Below are positions 1 through 7,030 of a DNA stretch of 20,736 nucleotides, piece after piece. Source of the DNA: Candidatus Bathyarchaeota archaeon B26-1 (GTDB taxonomy: Archaea; Thermoproteota; Bathyarchaeia; Bathyarchaeales; B26-1); the NCBI GenBank assembly GCA_001593925.1, contig LUCD01000003.1, positions 1-20,736 of the forward strand, given 5' to 3'. Numbering within the stretch: position 1 is the first letter of the stretch; every line of letters starts with the position of its first letter. Position numbers and translations under genes: made by a program. The notes under the pieces are model-generated. The model ran no database searches and was not told the DNA's origin. It worked only from the letters and a program-made list of their open reading frames with translations.

Positions 1-1002
1 AGAAAGATTCAGATCACTGGAGGCTCCACCTACATAATCTCGCTCCCTAAGAAGTGGGTAAGGGCCGTTGGGTTAAAACCTAAAGATCAAGTGGCATTGA
101 TACCTCAAGCCGACATGTCATTGCTCATCGTTCCGAGGGAAGAGTTGAAGCCAAAGGAGGTTTCAGAGACAACTATAGAAGCGTCTGCGCAGGCCGGTCC
201 GGAGGCAGTCATCAGGGACTTCATCGCCCATTACCTAGTGGGCTACGACATCATAAGGATCAAACTTAGAGATGTGAGAGGTCGAGACTTCATCAAGAAC
301 TCTATAAGGCAGAAGCTGATCGGCGTCGAGGTGATGGAGGAGTCCGCCGACGAGATAGTTATCCAGTGCCTTCTCGGCCACGTGGAGCTTCCTCTGAGAA
401 GGGCTTTGGATCGTATGCACATATTAATGTTGTTCATGCTCAAAGACGCCATATCTGCCTTAAAGAATAACGATAAGGCTCTGGCTGAGGAGGTTATCCG
501 AAGAGACGACGAGGTTGACAGACTATACTTCTTTATAGTTCGGCAGCTGAAGGCAGCTGTCTACAACAGGGTGCTCATCGAGGAGATAGGCCTCTCAAAC
601 CCTAGAGACTGTCTCGGTTACCGACTGATAGCGAAGAGCGTGGAGAGGAGCGCCGATCACGCCGCGAGAATAGCCAGCATAATCCCGACGATAACGACGC
701 CGATGAACGGAAAGGCTACGGAAGCACTCATCGCCATGAGCTCATTAGCCCAAGAAATCCACGAAAACTCCATGAAAGCATTGTACAAGTATGACTCAAA
801 GCTGATCGAGGAGTCTATGTCAAAGATAAAGCAAGTAATAGACCTCGAAGAAGAGGTCATCGAGCAGCTGCTGAAGCTCAAGATTGAGCCGAGAGCCATG
901 GTTGGCATCAGGCTGATCCTCGAGAGCATAAGGAGGATCGCGGAGTACGGAACGGACATAGCTGAGATAGCCATAAACCTAGCCGTCAAAAGGCCGTCAT
1001 GA
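1..1002 (+). CDS. AbrB-PhoU phosphate uptake regulator (5' end cut off)
   Basis: The reading frame is open from base 1, so the start lies before the window; 333 codons are visible. The first about 45 residues form a swapped-hairpin AbrB/SpoVT-type DNA-binding domain (motif TGGSTYIISLPKKWV, then VGLKPKDQV). The rest is helical and PhoU-like, with two repeats of paired helices; the second carries RSADHAARIASI and ends RRIAEYGTDIAEIAINLA. This AbrB-PhoU fusion is a common archaeal regulator taken to respond to phosphate and metal status. An internal ATG at 109 or GTG at 91 would remove the AbrB domain and is not the real start. No pst transporter genes are visible beside it. The call is firm at family level; the ligand and target genes are inferred. 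Confidence 0.88.
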   Translation, partial: RKIQITGGSTYIISLPKKWVRAVGLKPKDQVALIPQADMSLLIVPREELKPKEVSETTIEASAQAGPEAVIRDFIAHYLVGYDIIRIKLRDVRGRDFIKNSIRQKLIGVEVMEESADEIVIQCLLGHVELPLRRALDRMHILMLFMLKDAISALKNNDKALAEEVIRRDDEVDRLYFFIVRQLKAAVYNRVLIEEIGLSNPRDCLGYRLIAKSVERSADHAARIASIIPTITTPMNGKATEALIAMSSLAQEIHENSMKALYKYDSKLIEESMSKIKQVIDLEEEVIEQLLKLKIEPRAMVGIRLILESIRRIAEYGTDIAEIAINLAVKRPS

Positions 1003-1044
1003 TGAACTGCACCGAACCATTAGCCTAGATGATCCGGAACATCC

Positions 1045-1066
1045 TCAAGTCTCGTTTTTAATGGTT
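1045..1066 (+). terminator. T-rich putative terminator
   Basis: A short T run (1055-1059) lies in the 112-bp gap between the convergent phoU-like and inositol-phosphate synthase genes. Archaeal terminators are often simple U-rich tracts, so this is a plausible end point for the plus-strand gene. No strong hairpin is seen. Confidence 0.3.
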
Positions 1067-1114
1067 GTGTGGGGCGGAGAAAAGTGAAGAGACGGGTCTA
1101 ACGTGCCCTTTAGG

Positions 1115-2194
1115 TCATCGTGGACGTTTACCGGAGATGAACTCTTCAACCCAGATTCTCGCCTCGCTGTCCGGAACCTGGACGGGCGGATGCTTGAAGG
1201 CGTAGGAGCTCATGCTGATTAAAGGTCCCCCAACCTTCCTGTCGAGGGCTATCTTAACCGCCCTTATGACGTCAATGACCACCCCCGCGCTGTTCGGCGA
1301 GTCTTCAACCTCAAGTTTGACGGTTATGTAAACCGGCTGGCCTCCGAACTTCTTTCCACATATGTAAAGGTAGCAGACTTTCCTATCTCTGAGGAAAGGA
1401 ACGTAATCTGAGGGGCCTATGCGGGTTGGAACCTTATATGGAACTATGCTCGTCACGGCCTCGGTCTTGCTGATCCTCTTCGTCTTAAGCCTCTCCTCAA
1501 CAATCATGTTAAGGAAATCGGTGTTCCCGCCTAGGTTCAGCTGGTAGGTCTCCTCGAGAAGGATCCCCCTATTAACGCAGAGATCAACGAGGTTCCGATG
1601 CACAATCGTTGCGCCGAGCTGGCTCTTAATGTCGTCACCAGCAACGGGAATTCCTCTCTCCTCAAACCTCCCAGCCCAAAGGCTGTCAGACGCTATGAAC
1701 TCGGGTATGCAGTTCACGAAGGCGCATCCCGCCTCCAAAGCGGCTTCAGCGTAGTAGCGCGTCGCCTTACGGCTTCCAACAGGAAGATAATTCACGAGCA
1801 TGTCCGCCTCCACATCCTTCAGAACCTCCGAGACATCCACAGCTTCCATGGTGTCCGCCGAGTAAGCCTTGAAGGGTTTGAGCATGTGCGGGGCAACCCC
1901 GTCCAGTATCGGTCCGGGCAGAACCTCGACGCCTAGGTTAGGAACATCCGCGAAACGAGCACAGCAATTCGGCTCAGCGTAAATGGCCTCACTGAGGTCT
2001 CTACCTATCTTCTCTCTATTAACGTCGAAGGCGGCCACGAACTCTATGTCGCGTACGTGGTATCCTCCAAAGTTTACGTGCATCAACCCTGGAACAACCT
2101 CGTCCTCCCCGGCGTCTTTATAGAAATAGACGCCTTGGATCAGCGCTGATGCGCAGTTCCCGACGCCCGCCACCGCGACCCTGATCTTAGACAA
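1115..2194 (-). CDS. myo-inositol-1-phosphate synthase
   Basis: Converts glucose-6-phosphate to L-myo-inositol-1-phosphate with NAD, feeding archaeal inositol phospholipids and, in some thermophiles, di-myo-inositol phosphate. The N-terminal Rossmann motif is VAVAGVGNCASALIQG. Family blocks include VNYLPVGS, NCIPEFIASD, GDDIKSQLGAT and NLGGNTDFLNM. From TTG 2194 it is 359 residues, normal for the archaeal family. The frame reaches an ATG at 2245, but TTG 2194 is preferred: GGTGGA (2202-2207) sits 7 nt ahead, the Rossmann strand then starts 2-3 residues in, and the TATA-like box at 2231-2240 would place transcription start downstream of 2245. Archaetidylinositol synthesis genes are not adjacent. 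Confidence 0.92.
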   Translation of the reverse strand: MSKIRVAVAGVGNCASALIQGVYFYKDAGEDEVVPGLMHVNFGGYHVRDIEFVAAFDVNREKIGRDLSEAIYAEPNCCARFADVPNLGVEVLPGPILDGVAPHMLKPFKAYSADTMEAVDVSEVLKDVEADMLVNYLPVGSRKATRYYAEAALEAGCAFVNCIPEFIASDSLWAGRFEERGIPVAGDDIKSQLGATIVHRNLVDLCVNRGILLEETYQLNLGGNTDFLNMIVEERLKTKRISKTEAVTSIVPYKVPTRIGPSDYVPFLRDRKVCYLYICGKKFGGQPVYITVKLEVEDSPNSAGVVIDVIRAVKIALDRKVGGPLISMSSYAFKHPPVQVPDSEARIWVEEFISGKRPR

Positions 2195-2228
2195 AGCATA
2201 TTCCACCCAGATAAGGTTGTTCAACCAC

Positions 2229-2256
2229 GTAAAAATATTTGGCATATCTTTTAACT
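2229..2256 (-). promoter_or_regulatory. promoter of inositol-phosphate synthase
   Basis: Read on the minus strand, an AAATATTTTT box (2231-2240) follows an A-rich stretch (AGTTAAAAGATATG, 2243-2256). Using about 26 bp from TATA centre to start, transcription begins near 2207-2210, ahead of TTG 2194 but past ATG 2245. Confidence 0.45.
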
Positions 2257-2363
2257 CGAGCGGTTCGAGCGGGGGTTCTCCAAGAAAAGAGGGGAGAGGA
2301 TCGTCTAGAGCCTAACTCTACTGGGAACGCTCCGGCGTCGATGGAACTTTCTCTGCGATGGTT

Positions 2364-2888
2364 CTAGAACCTGTCGGTGGACGTTATCTCTTCTAGGGGT
2401 TTTCTTGAGCCCGGCTCCCTGAAGGCGTCCTCTCTTTTTGGGTATCCTAAGGGCGTTATCGCGACGACGTTCACGTCCTCCGGGATGTTCAGTATCCTCT
2501 TAACCTCTTCGTTATCGAAGGAGCCTATCCAGCAGGTTCCGAGGCCCTCAGCCCTAGCCGCTAAGATGAGGTGGGTGAAGGCTATCGAGACGTCGACGAG
2601 CATGCTCATGTCGCCCATGTATCCTCCCCTATTATAATGGATGTTGCGGCCGCAAGCCACTATGATTACGGGAGCTTCGGCTATGAAGTGCTGGCCGGAA
2701 CAGGCCTCGGCAAGCCTCTTCTTGAGCCCCTCGTCCTTGACTATGATGAACCTCCAGGGTTGCCTGTTCGAGCCTGAAGGAGCTATCCTAGCGGCGTCCA
2801 GAACCCTCATCAGAACCTCATCAGGTATGGGGTCCGGCTTGTAAGAGCGGACGCTTCTTCTCGTTCGGATGACCTCGTAAAAGTCCAA
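2364..2888 (-). CDS. nitroreductase-family FMN oxidoreductase
   Basis: 174-residue flavoprotein of the nitroreductase fold, expected to be an FMN-dependent NAD(P)H oxidoreductase; the substrate cannot be told from sequence. Motifs: IRTRRSVRSYKPDPIPDEVL at the N-terminus (FMN phosphate-binding RxSxR), APSGSNRQPWRF (isoalloxazine contact), and GLGTCWIGSFDNEEVKRIL with ITPLGYPKRED at the C-terminus. The length is typical of the compact archaeal forms. The start is TTG at 2888 with GGAGGT (2898-2903) 9 nt ahead, and a TATA box (2926-2934) upstream. It is 118 bp upstream of the inositol-phosphate synthase on the same strand, but that gene appears to have its own promoter, so I do not read them as one unit. 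Confidence 0.9.
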   Translation of the reverse strand: MDFYEVIRTRRSVRSYKPDPIPDEVLMRVLDAARIAPSGSNRQPWRFIIVKDEGLKKRLAEACSGQHFIAEAPVIIVACGRNIHYNRGGYMGDMSMLVDVSIAFTHLILAARAEGLGTCWIGSFDNEEVKRILNIPEDVNVVAITPLGYPKREDAFREPGSRKPLEEITSTDRF

Positions 2889-2897
2889 TCTTCTGGT

Positions 2898-2940
2898 ACC
2901 TCCACTTGTGAAAGATGCTTTAAGAGTTTATATCTTTTGC
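2898..2940 (-). promoter_or_regulatory. promoter and Shine-Dalgarno of nitroreductase
   Basis: On the minus strand, AAAAGATATAAACTC (TATA core 2926-2934) is followed by GGAGGT (2898-2903). TATA-to-start spacing predicts a transcription start near 2905, giving a short leader that just contains the ribosome site. Confidence 0.55.
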
Positions 2941-3008
2941 TTCACGGCTTGCTACTTTTGTTAGCCATCCCTCTTTCGCATAGAGAGAAAGGAAACCGGT
3001 TTGGGGGA

Positions 3009-3053
3009 GGGAAATACTAAAGTCTAGAATCTGACCAATTTATGTTCCGGAGG
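3009..3053 (+). promoter_or_regulatory. promoter and ribosome site of endonuclease IV
   Basis: GGGAAATACTAAAG (TATA-like 3012-3022) lies about 27 bp before the predicted transcript start, and GGAGG (3049-3053) is 11 nt ahead of ATG 3065. An ATG at 3058 is closer but opens a different frame. The TATA match is weak. Confidence 0.4.
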
Positions 3054-3064
3054 AAAGATGGCTG

Positions 3065-3916
3065 ATGTTGAAACTGGGGCTCCACGTCTCGATCTCAGGC
3101 TCGATAGATAGGGCAGTAGACCGGGCTGTGGAGAAGGGATGCAACACCTTCCAGATATTCACTAGGAACCCGAGGGGTTGGAGGTCGAGAGACCTAACCC
3201 GAGAGGAGGTTGAAGCCTTCATCGAGAAGGTTGAGAAGTTCAAGATCGAACCCGTCTTTGGGCATATGCCGTATCTCCCGAATCTGGCTTCTCCGAAGGA
3301 TGAGACTTACCGCCGCTCCGTCGAGTCGCTCATTACGGAGCTCCGTAGATGTGTGGAGTTGAAGATTCCCTACCTTGTGACCCATCTTGGAAGCCACTTA
3401 GGCGCCGGGATGGAGATTGGGTTTGAAAGGATAATCAAAGCTGTGAATCGGGGTCTCTCCGAGGTTGAAGGGAACGTTATGCTCCTTCTGGAGAATACGG
3501 CTGGAACGAAGAACAGTATGGGCGGCTCCTTCGAGGACATACGCTACATAATCGAGCGGGTGGATTATCCCGAAAGGGTTGGCGTCTGCTTCGACACTTG
3601 CCACGGGTTCGCAGCTGGATACGACCTGAGGACTATGGAGAGCGTAGAGTCCACCATAAAGATGCTTGACGAGGTGATAGGCTTCGAGAAGCTGAAGCTC
3701 GTCCACCTAAACGACTCTAAAGGGGGACTGAACTCTAGGATAGACCGCCACGAGCATATAGGCATGGGAATGATAGGTGAAGAGGGATTTAGAAACATAT
3801 TAAAGAGCAGGCTTGGCCAACTACCGCTCATACTTGAGACCCCCATAGATAAACGTAGAAGCGACGTCGAGAACCTTCAGAAAGTCAGGGAACTCGCGGG
3901 AGAGACGGAACCTTGA
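3065..3916 (+). CDS. nfo: endonuclease IV (AP endonuclease)
   Basis: Zinc-dependent apurinic/apyrimidinic endonuclease of base-excision repair, 283 residues, the usual length. TIM-barrel blocks with metal-binding residues are all visible: GLHVSISGS, CNTFQIFTRNPRGW, HLGSHLGAG, LLENTAG, VGVCFDTCHGFAAGYD, VHLNDSKGGLNSRIDRHEHIG and LILETP. These include the His, Asp and Glu ligands of the trinuclear zinc site. Start ATG 3065 gives MLKLGLH, as in homologs. It diverges from the nitroreductase across a 176-bp shared promoter region. The next gene starts 62 bp on with its own TATA-like box, so it may be monocistronic. Confidence 0.95.
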   Translation: MLKLGLHVSISGSIDRAVDRAVEKGCNTFQIFTRNPRGWRSRDLTREEVEAFIEKVEKFKIEPVFGHMPYLPNLASPKDETYRRSVESLITELRRCVELKIPYLVTHLGSHLGAGMEIGFERIIKAVNRGLSEVEGNVMLLLENTAGTKNSMGGSFEDIRYIIERVDYPERVGVCFDTCHGFAAGYDLRTMESVESTIKMLDEVIGFEKLKLVHLNDSKGGLNSRIDRHEHIGMGMIGEEGFRNILKSRLGQLPLILETPIDKRRSDVENLQKVRELAGETEP

Positions 3917-3937
3917 AGAAACATGGACGATAAACGA

Positions 3938-3952
3938 TCAAAACTTATTAAT
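3938..3952 (+). promoter_or_regulatory. TATA box of the HdrB-like gene
   Basis: AAACTTATTAA (3941-3951) lies in the 62-bp gap. About 26 bp downstream is 3973-3976, just before TTG 3979, which suggests a leaderless or nearly leaderless transcript. Confidence 0.4.
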
Positions 3953-3978
3953 GGGGACTTGAGGAAAAATTAAGAGGC

Positions 3979-4902
3979 TTGAGTTGGATTAGGGTGGATG
4001 GTTGGGGCGTATCCGGGGTGGAAGAGTCCAAGCCTAGAAGGTACCTGTTCTATCTGGGATGCCTCATCCCTCATAGAGTTATGAGCTATGAGGTCTCCGC
4101 TAGGAAGGTTGCTGAAAGGCTCAACATAGAACTCGTCGAGATGCCTGAGTTCTGCTGTTGCGGACTCCCAGTCGACCACGTCAACCACAAGCTGATGCTT
4201 CTCTTGGCAGCTCAGAACCTCTGCACGGCTGAGCAGCTTGAACTACCGATCATGACGCTCTGTTCAGGCTGTTACGGCGTGTTGAATAAGGTCAACCGGA
4301 TGTTGAAGGAGGATAAGGGTCTCAGGGAGGAGATTAACGTACACCTGAAGGAGTTAGGCATGAGCTTCAAAGGGACGACCGATGTCAAGCATCTCATCCA
4401 AGTCTTGGCAGAGGATATTGGTCTAGACGCTTTGAGGGGGCTCATTCGCAAGCCGCTCAAGGGATGGGTTGTGGCCGAACATTACGGATGCCACGTCTTG
4501 AGGCCCTCCAAATACAACGACTTCGACGACCCCGAAGACCCAAAAATGCTTAAGAGGCTCATCGAGGTTACCGGGGCGAGGTGCGTCGACTACGTTGATG
4601 AAACCGAATGTTGCGGTTTCCCCGTGGCGGGGATAGATGAAGGCGTGGTTCTCCAACTCGTTAGAGATAAGCTCAGCCACGTGAGAGAGGCCGGAGCCCA
4701 GGCCCTCGTCACGATCTGCCCCTCCTGCTTCCTTGCGTACGACATCAATCAGTCGAGGATAAAGAGGATCATGGGTGAGGATTACGATATACCTATAATT
4801 CACTACTCTGAGCTTCTAGCCTTAGCCTTGGGCGTCAACCCGGGAAGCCTCCTTCTAAATGAGCATAGGGTCAAACTCGACGCTCTGATAGAGAAGCTGT
4901 AA
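3979..4902 (+). CDS. heterodisulfide reductase subunit B-like protein (CCG domains)
   Basis: 307 residues with two complete CCG motifs: C28, C60-C61-G, C95-x2-C98 and C171, C211-C212-G, C247-x2-C250. In HdrB this motif binds noncubane [4Fe-4S] clusters that reduce the CoM-S-S-CoB disulfide; related proteins act with other disulfides. No hdrA or hdrC is adjacent, so the electron donor is unknown. It is followed 37 nt on by a hydrogenase maturation protease, suggesting a shared hydrogen/redox context. Start TTG 3979 fits the TATA spacing; GTG 4018 would also give a full-length protein. Methanogenesis genes are absent from the window, so substrate assignment as CoM-S-S-CoB is not supported. Confidence 0.85.
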   Translation: MSWIRVDGWGVSGVEESKPRRYLFYLGCLIPHRVMSYEVSARKVAERLNIELVEMPEFCCCGLPVDHVNHKLMLLLAAQNLCTAEQLELPIMTLCSGCYGVLNKVNRMLKEDKGLREEINVHLKELGMSFKGTTDVKHLIQVLAEDIGLDALRGLIRKPLKGWVVAEHYGCHVLRPSKYNDFDDPEDPKMLKRLIEVTGARCVDYVDETECCGFPVAGIDEGVVLQLVRDKLSHVREAGAQALVTICPSCFLAYDINQSRIKRIMGEDYDIPIIHYSELLALALGVNPGSLLLNEHRVKLDALIEKL

Positions 4903-4939
4903 CCAGCCCTCTCCAATCTACGTCTTCCTAAAAGGGAGA

Positions 4940-5470
4940 GTGAAAAGAATAGGGGCCGATATAGAAAGTGCCTTGAAGGCGTGGCTCTCTGGTGTTGAGA
5001 GGGTTGTTATAGTCGGCGTAGGAAACCCTCTGAGGATGGACGATCACGCCGGAGTAGAGGTCGTAAAAGCCCTGAAGAAGAAGCTAAAAAACAGTAGGGT
5101 TCGACTATTTGAATGTGAATCCGTTCCAGAGGACTTTATAGAACCCATAACGGGCTTCAAGCCGACCCACATCTTGCTGGTCGATGCAGCTCTTTTAGGC
5201 GAGAAACCCGGGTTCCTCAAGTTGATGAATCCAAAGGAGATAGAGATGATTCCTATCTCCACCCACACCCTGCCCCTCAACATCCTCTCAGAGTACTTGG
5301 TCGAGGTGACGGGTGCAAAAGTAGCCCTCTTAGCCATCCAGCCTAAAGAGACAGGTTTCGGCGAAGGCTTAACGGAAGAGCTGAGTGAAGCTGTGGAACG
5401 CACGGCCTCGATGTTAGCCGAGGTCTTAGAGAATCTTCTGACAGGATTAAAATGGACTGCTAGGGGATAG
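4940..5470 (+). CDS. hydrogenase maturation protease (HycI/HybD, peptidase M52)
   Basis: Cleaves the C-terminal tail of a [NiFe]-hydrogenase large subunit after nickel insertion. Motifs: GVGNPLRMDDHAGVEVV near residues 26-42, VDAALLG (D82) and ISTHTLPL (H109). D35, D82 and H109 line up with the nickel-sensing Glu16, Asp62 and His93 of HybD. The STHTLPL block is the HycI subgroup form, linked to group 4 (membrane or energy-converting) hydrogenases. The 176-residue length is slightly long. Start GTG 4940 has only a very close GGGAG (4934-4938), so the exact start is uncertain. No hydrogenase subunit gene is in the window, so its partner is encoded elsewhere. Confidence 0.88.
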   Translation: MKRIGADIESALKAWLSGVERVVIVGVGNPLRMDDHAGVEVVKALKKKLKNSRVRLFECESVPEDFIEPITGFKPTHILLVDAALLGEKPGFLKLMNPKEIEMIPISTHTLPLNILSEYLVEVTGAKVALLAIQPKETGFGEGLTEELSEAVERTASMLAEVLENLLTGLKWTARG

Positions 5471-5501
5471 AATAATCACCTTTAACCGGAAAAGGTGGTC
5501 T

Positions 5502-6551
5502 ATAACGGAACGGGAAGGAGCATCCTCGAAGAGAGCTGCACTCTTCACGGTTGCGGGGCTACTACTCTTCATCCTCTACCTCTACTTCTTTGTAGGTTTT
5601 AGAGAAGTCCTAGACGTGATCCGAAGAGTGGACCCCATTAATTACTTCTTCTATTACTCCCTAACCGTCATGGCCATCGTGTTGAGCCTAGTGTTCTTCT
5701 CCTTGACGTGGCGTGAACTACTATTAGGCCTCTCGGTGCAGATTAGTTTCCGGAGAGCCTTCTTGTACTGTTTGGTTGCGAACTTCGTCGACCTGCTTCT
5801 ACCCACAGAGGCCATCTCCGGAGAGGCTACCCGCCTATACTTGACGTCTAAAGGTTCAGGGGAGAGCCGCATTGGGCGGGTCACAGCTTCCCTGGTGATC
5901 CACCGACTGCTATCAATGACCACAACTCTGATCGGGCTCCTCGCCGGCTCCGCCATAATCCTACTCGACCACAAGGTCACCTTCTACCTTTCGAGCCTCT
6001 TGATAACGGTCTCGGCTGGAACGTCCGCGACGATCCTCCTTCTACTTTACCTCTCCCTCCGGAGGGGGCCTGCCGAACGGCTTATAGACTGGGTTCTCGG
6101 TTTAGCCTCATCTATCTCGAGGGGCCGCCTGAACATTGCTAAGTGGAGGGAGAGAATCTTAAATGTCCTCCGGTCCTTCCATCAAGGCATCGACGTTATC
6201 CGTGCACATCCAAGAAACCTCATCAAACCGGTGATCTTCTCCGTGCTTTCATGGTTCTTTTACCTGTCCACCTACCATATGGTCTTCTATGCCCTCGGGT
6301 TGGATGTCCCCTTCGCGGTCTCGATGGTTGTCTTCTCGATCAGCGTGGCTGTCCAGACGGTTCCAGTCGGCATCCCAGTCGGCCTAGTCGAGATCGTCAT
6401 GACAACCTTGTATACACTTTTTAACATTGATATAGCCATCAGTGGGACGGCGACGACCCTGATAAGGGTTGTAACCTTCTGGTTTAGGATACTTATCGGC
6501 TATGCGGCGGCCCAGTGGATCGGCGTGGAGGCCCTGCTTAGGAGGTCTTGA
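5502..6551 (+). CDS. UPF0104 / LPG-synthase-TM flippase-like membrane protein, start uncertain
   Basis: Polytopic membrane protein of the UPF0104 (flippase-like, lysylphosphatidylglycerol-synthase TM) family, thought to move lipid-linked or lipid molecules. Core blocks: FVDLLLPTEAISGEATRLYL and IHRLLSMTTTLIGLLAG, plus at least six further hydrophobic segments to the C-terminus. The first usual start is GTG 5616, but the same open frame upstream encodes a clear first membrane helix (5538-5600, ALFTVAGLLLFILYLYFFVGF) that homologs have. From the in-frame stop at 5448 up to 5616 there is no ATG, GTG or TTG. I give ATA 5502 (GGTGG at 5494-5498) as a tentative start; ATC 5475 or CTG 5457 are alternatives, as is a frameshift from GTG 5495. 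The family is sure; the start is not. Confidence 0.8.
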   Translation: MTEREGASSKRAALFTVAGLLLFILYLYFFVGFREVLDVIRRVDPINYFFYYSLTVMAIVLSLVFFSLTWRELLLGLSVQISFRRAFLYCLVANFVDLLLPTEAISGEATRLYLTSKGSGESRIGRVTASLVIHRLLSMTTTLIGLLAGSAIILLDHKVTFYLSSLLITVSAGTSATILLLLYLSLRRGPAERLIDWVLGLASSISRGRLNIAKWRERILNVLRSFHQGIDVIRAHPRNLIKPVIFSVLSWFFYLSTYHMVFYALGLDVPFAVSMVVFSISVAVQTVPVGIPVGLVEIVMTTLYTLFNIDIAISGTATTLIRVVTFWFRILIGYAAAQWIGVEALLRRS

Positions 6552-6642
6552 CGGTTCTCACGAAGGTTGCTGGCGTTACCTTGCCATCTACCCGACTCTT
6601 TTAGGGGCTCCATGTCTCAGGTGTCAACCGTAAGCCGACGAA

Positions 6643-6656
6643 AAGGTTTTTTAATG
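6643..6656 (+). promoter_or_regulatory. TATA box of the small nuclease-like gene
   Basis: GGTTTTTTAATG (T-run and TTAA at 6645-6656) lies in the 122-bp gap after the UPF0104 gene. The expected transcript start is near 6674-6677, at or just past TTG 6674. Confidence 0.4.
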
Positions 6657-6673
6657 CTCGCTGATATCGTCCT

Positions 6674-7030
6674 TTGGAGCGCGAGAGGATGGGCGGGAGG
6701 AGCCTCTCCGAATTAGCTGAGAGGTACTTCAGGCGTAAAGGATACCTTCTGGAGAAGAATGTTACTCGTGAGGGCTTCTCAGGCGTCCAGAGAAGCGTCG
6801 ACCTTCTCATAAGGAGGGGTAGGGAGCAACATCCGGTCTGGATAAAGGACTGGAAGAGAACCGTAGGCATAAACGTCGTTATAAATGTTGATAAGGCCTC
6901 CGAAGACGCCGGTTTCTCTAGGCCTATAATAGTAGCCGACAAGTTCAGCGACCACGCAAAGACATACGCGAACCGGAGGGGCATCAAGCTGCTGACGAAG
7001 GCCGAGATTATACGTAGTCTTAGATACTAG
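6674..7030 (+). CDS. small PD-(D/E)xK (Mrr/resolvase-like) nuclease-fold protein
   Basis: 118 residues resembling short archaeal restriction-endonuclease-like proteins: an N-terminal helix (LSELAERYFRRKGY), then VDLLIRRG (D43) and VWIKDWKRTVGINVV (residues 55-69), and a tail typical of Mrr-like folds (GIKLLTKAEII). In nuclease-active relatives the strand reads like V-E-C-K-D-W; here the Glu position is W56 (W-I-K), so the catalytic E-x-K appears broken. It may bind DNA without cutting, or use another acid such as D59. Start TTG 6674 fits a leaderless transcript; ATG 6689 has GGAG (6676-6679) 9 nt ahead and is equally possible. Its stop overlaps that of the convergent adenylate kinase. Confidence 0.65.
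   Translation: MERERMGGRSLSELAERYFRRKGYLLEKNVTREGFSGVQRSVDLLIRRGREQHPVWIKDWKRTVGINVVINVDKASEDAGFSRPIIVADKFSDHAKTYANRRGIKLLTKAEIIRSLRY

Noticed and set aside
999..1060. ATGATGA box resembling a C/D-box RNA after the phoU-like gene
   Set aside because: The C-box match overlaps the stop codon, and no convincing D box (CTGA) or D'/C' pair is found at a suitable distance.
1598..1936. 112-codon plus-strand frame inside the inositol-phosphate synthase gene
   Set aside because: It lies wholly opposite a strongly conserved gene, has no ribosome site and a low-complexity Arg/Ser-rich translation.
6143..6424. 93-codon frame inside the UPF0104 gene
   Set aside because: Out-of-frame shadow of a clear membrane-protein gene; its translation is Pro/Arg/His-rich with no recognisable pattern.
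6674..7030. Restriction-modification or anti-phage system around the nuclease-like gene
   Set aside because: No methyltransferase, helicase or ATPase partner is adjacent; the neighbours are a membrane protein and a housekeeping kinase.
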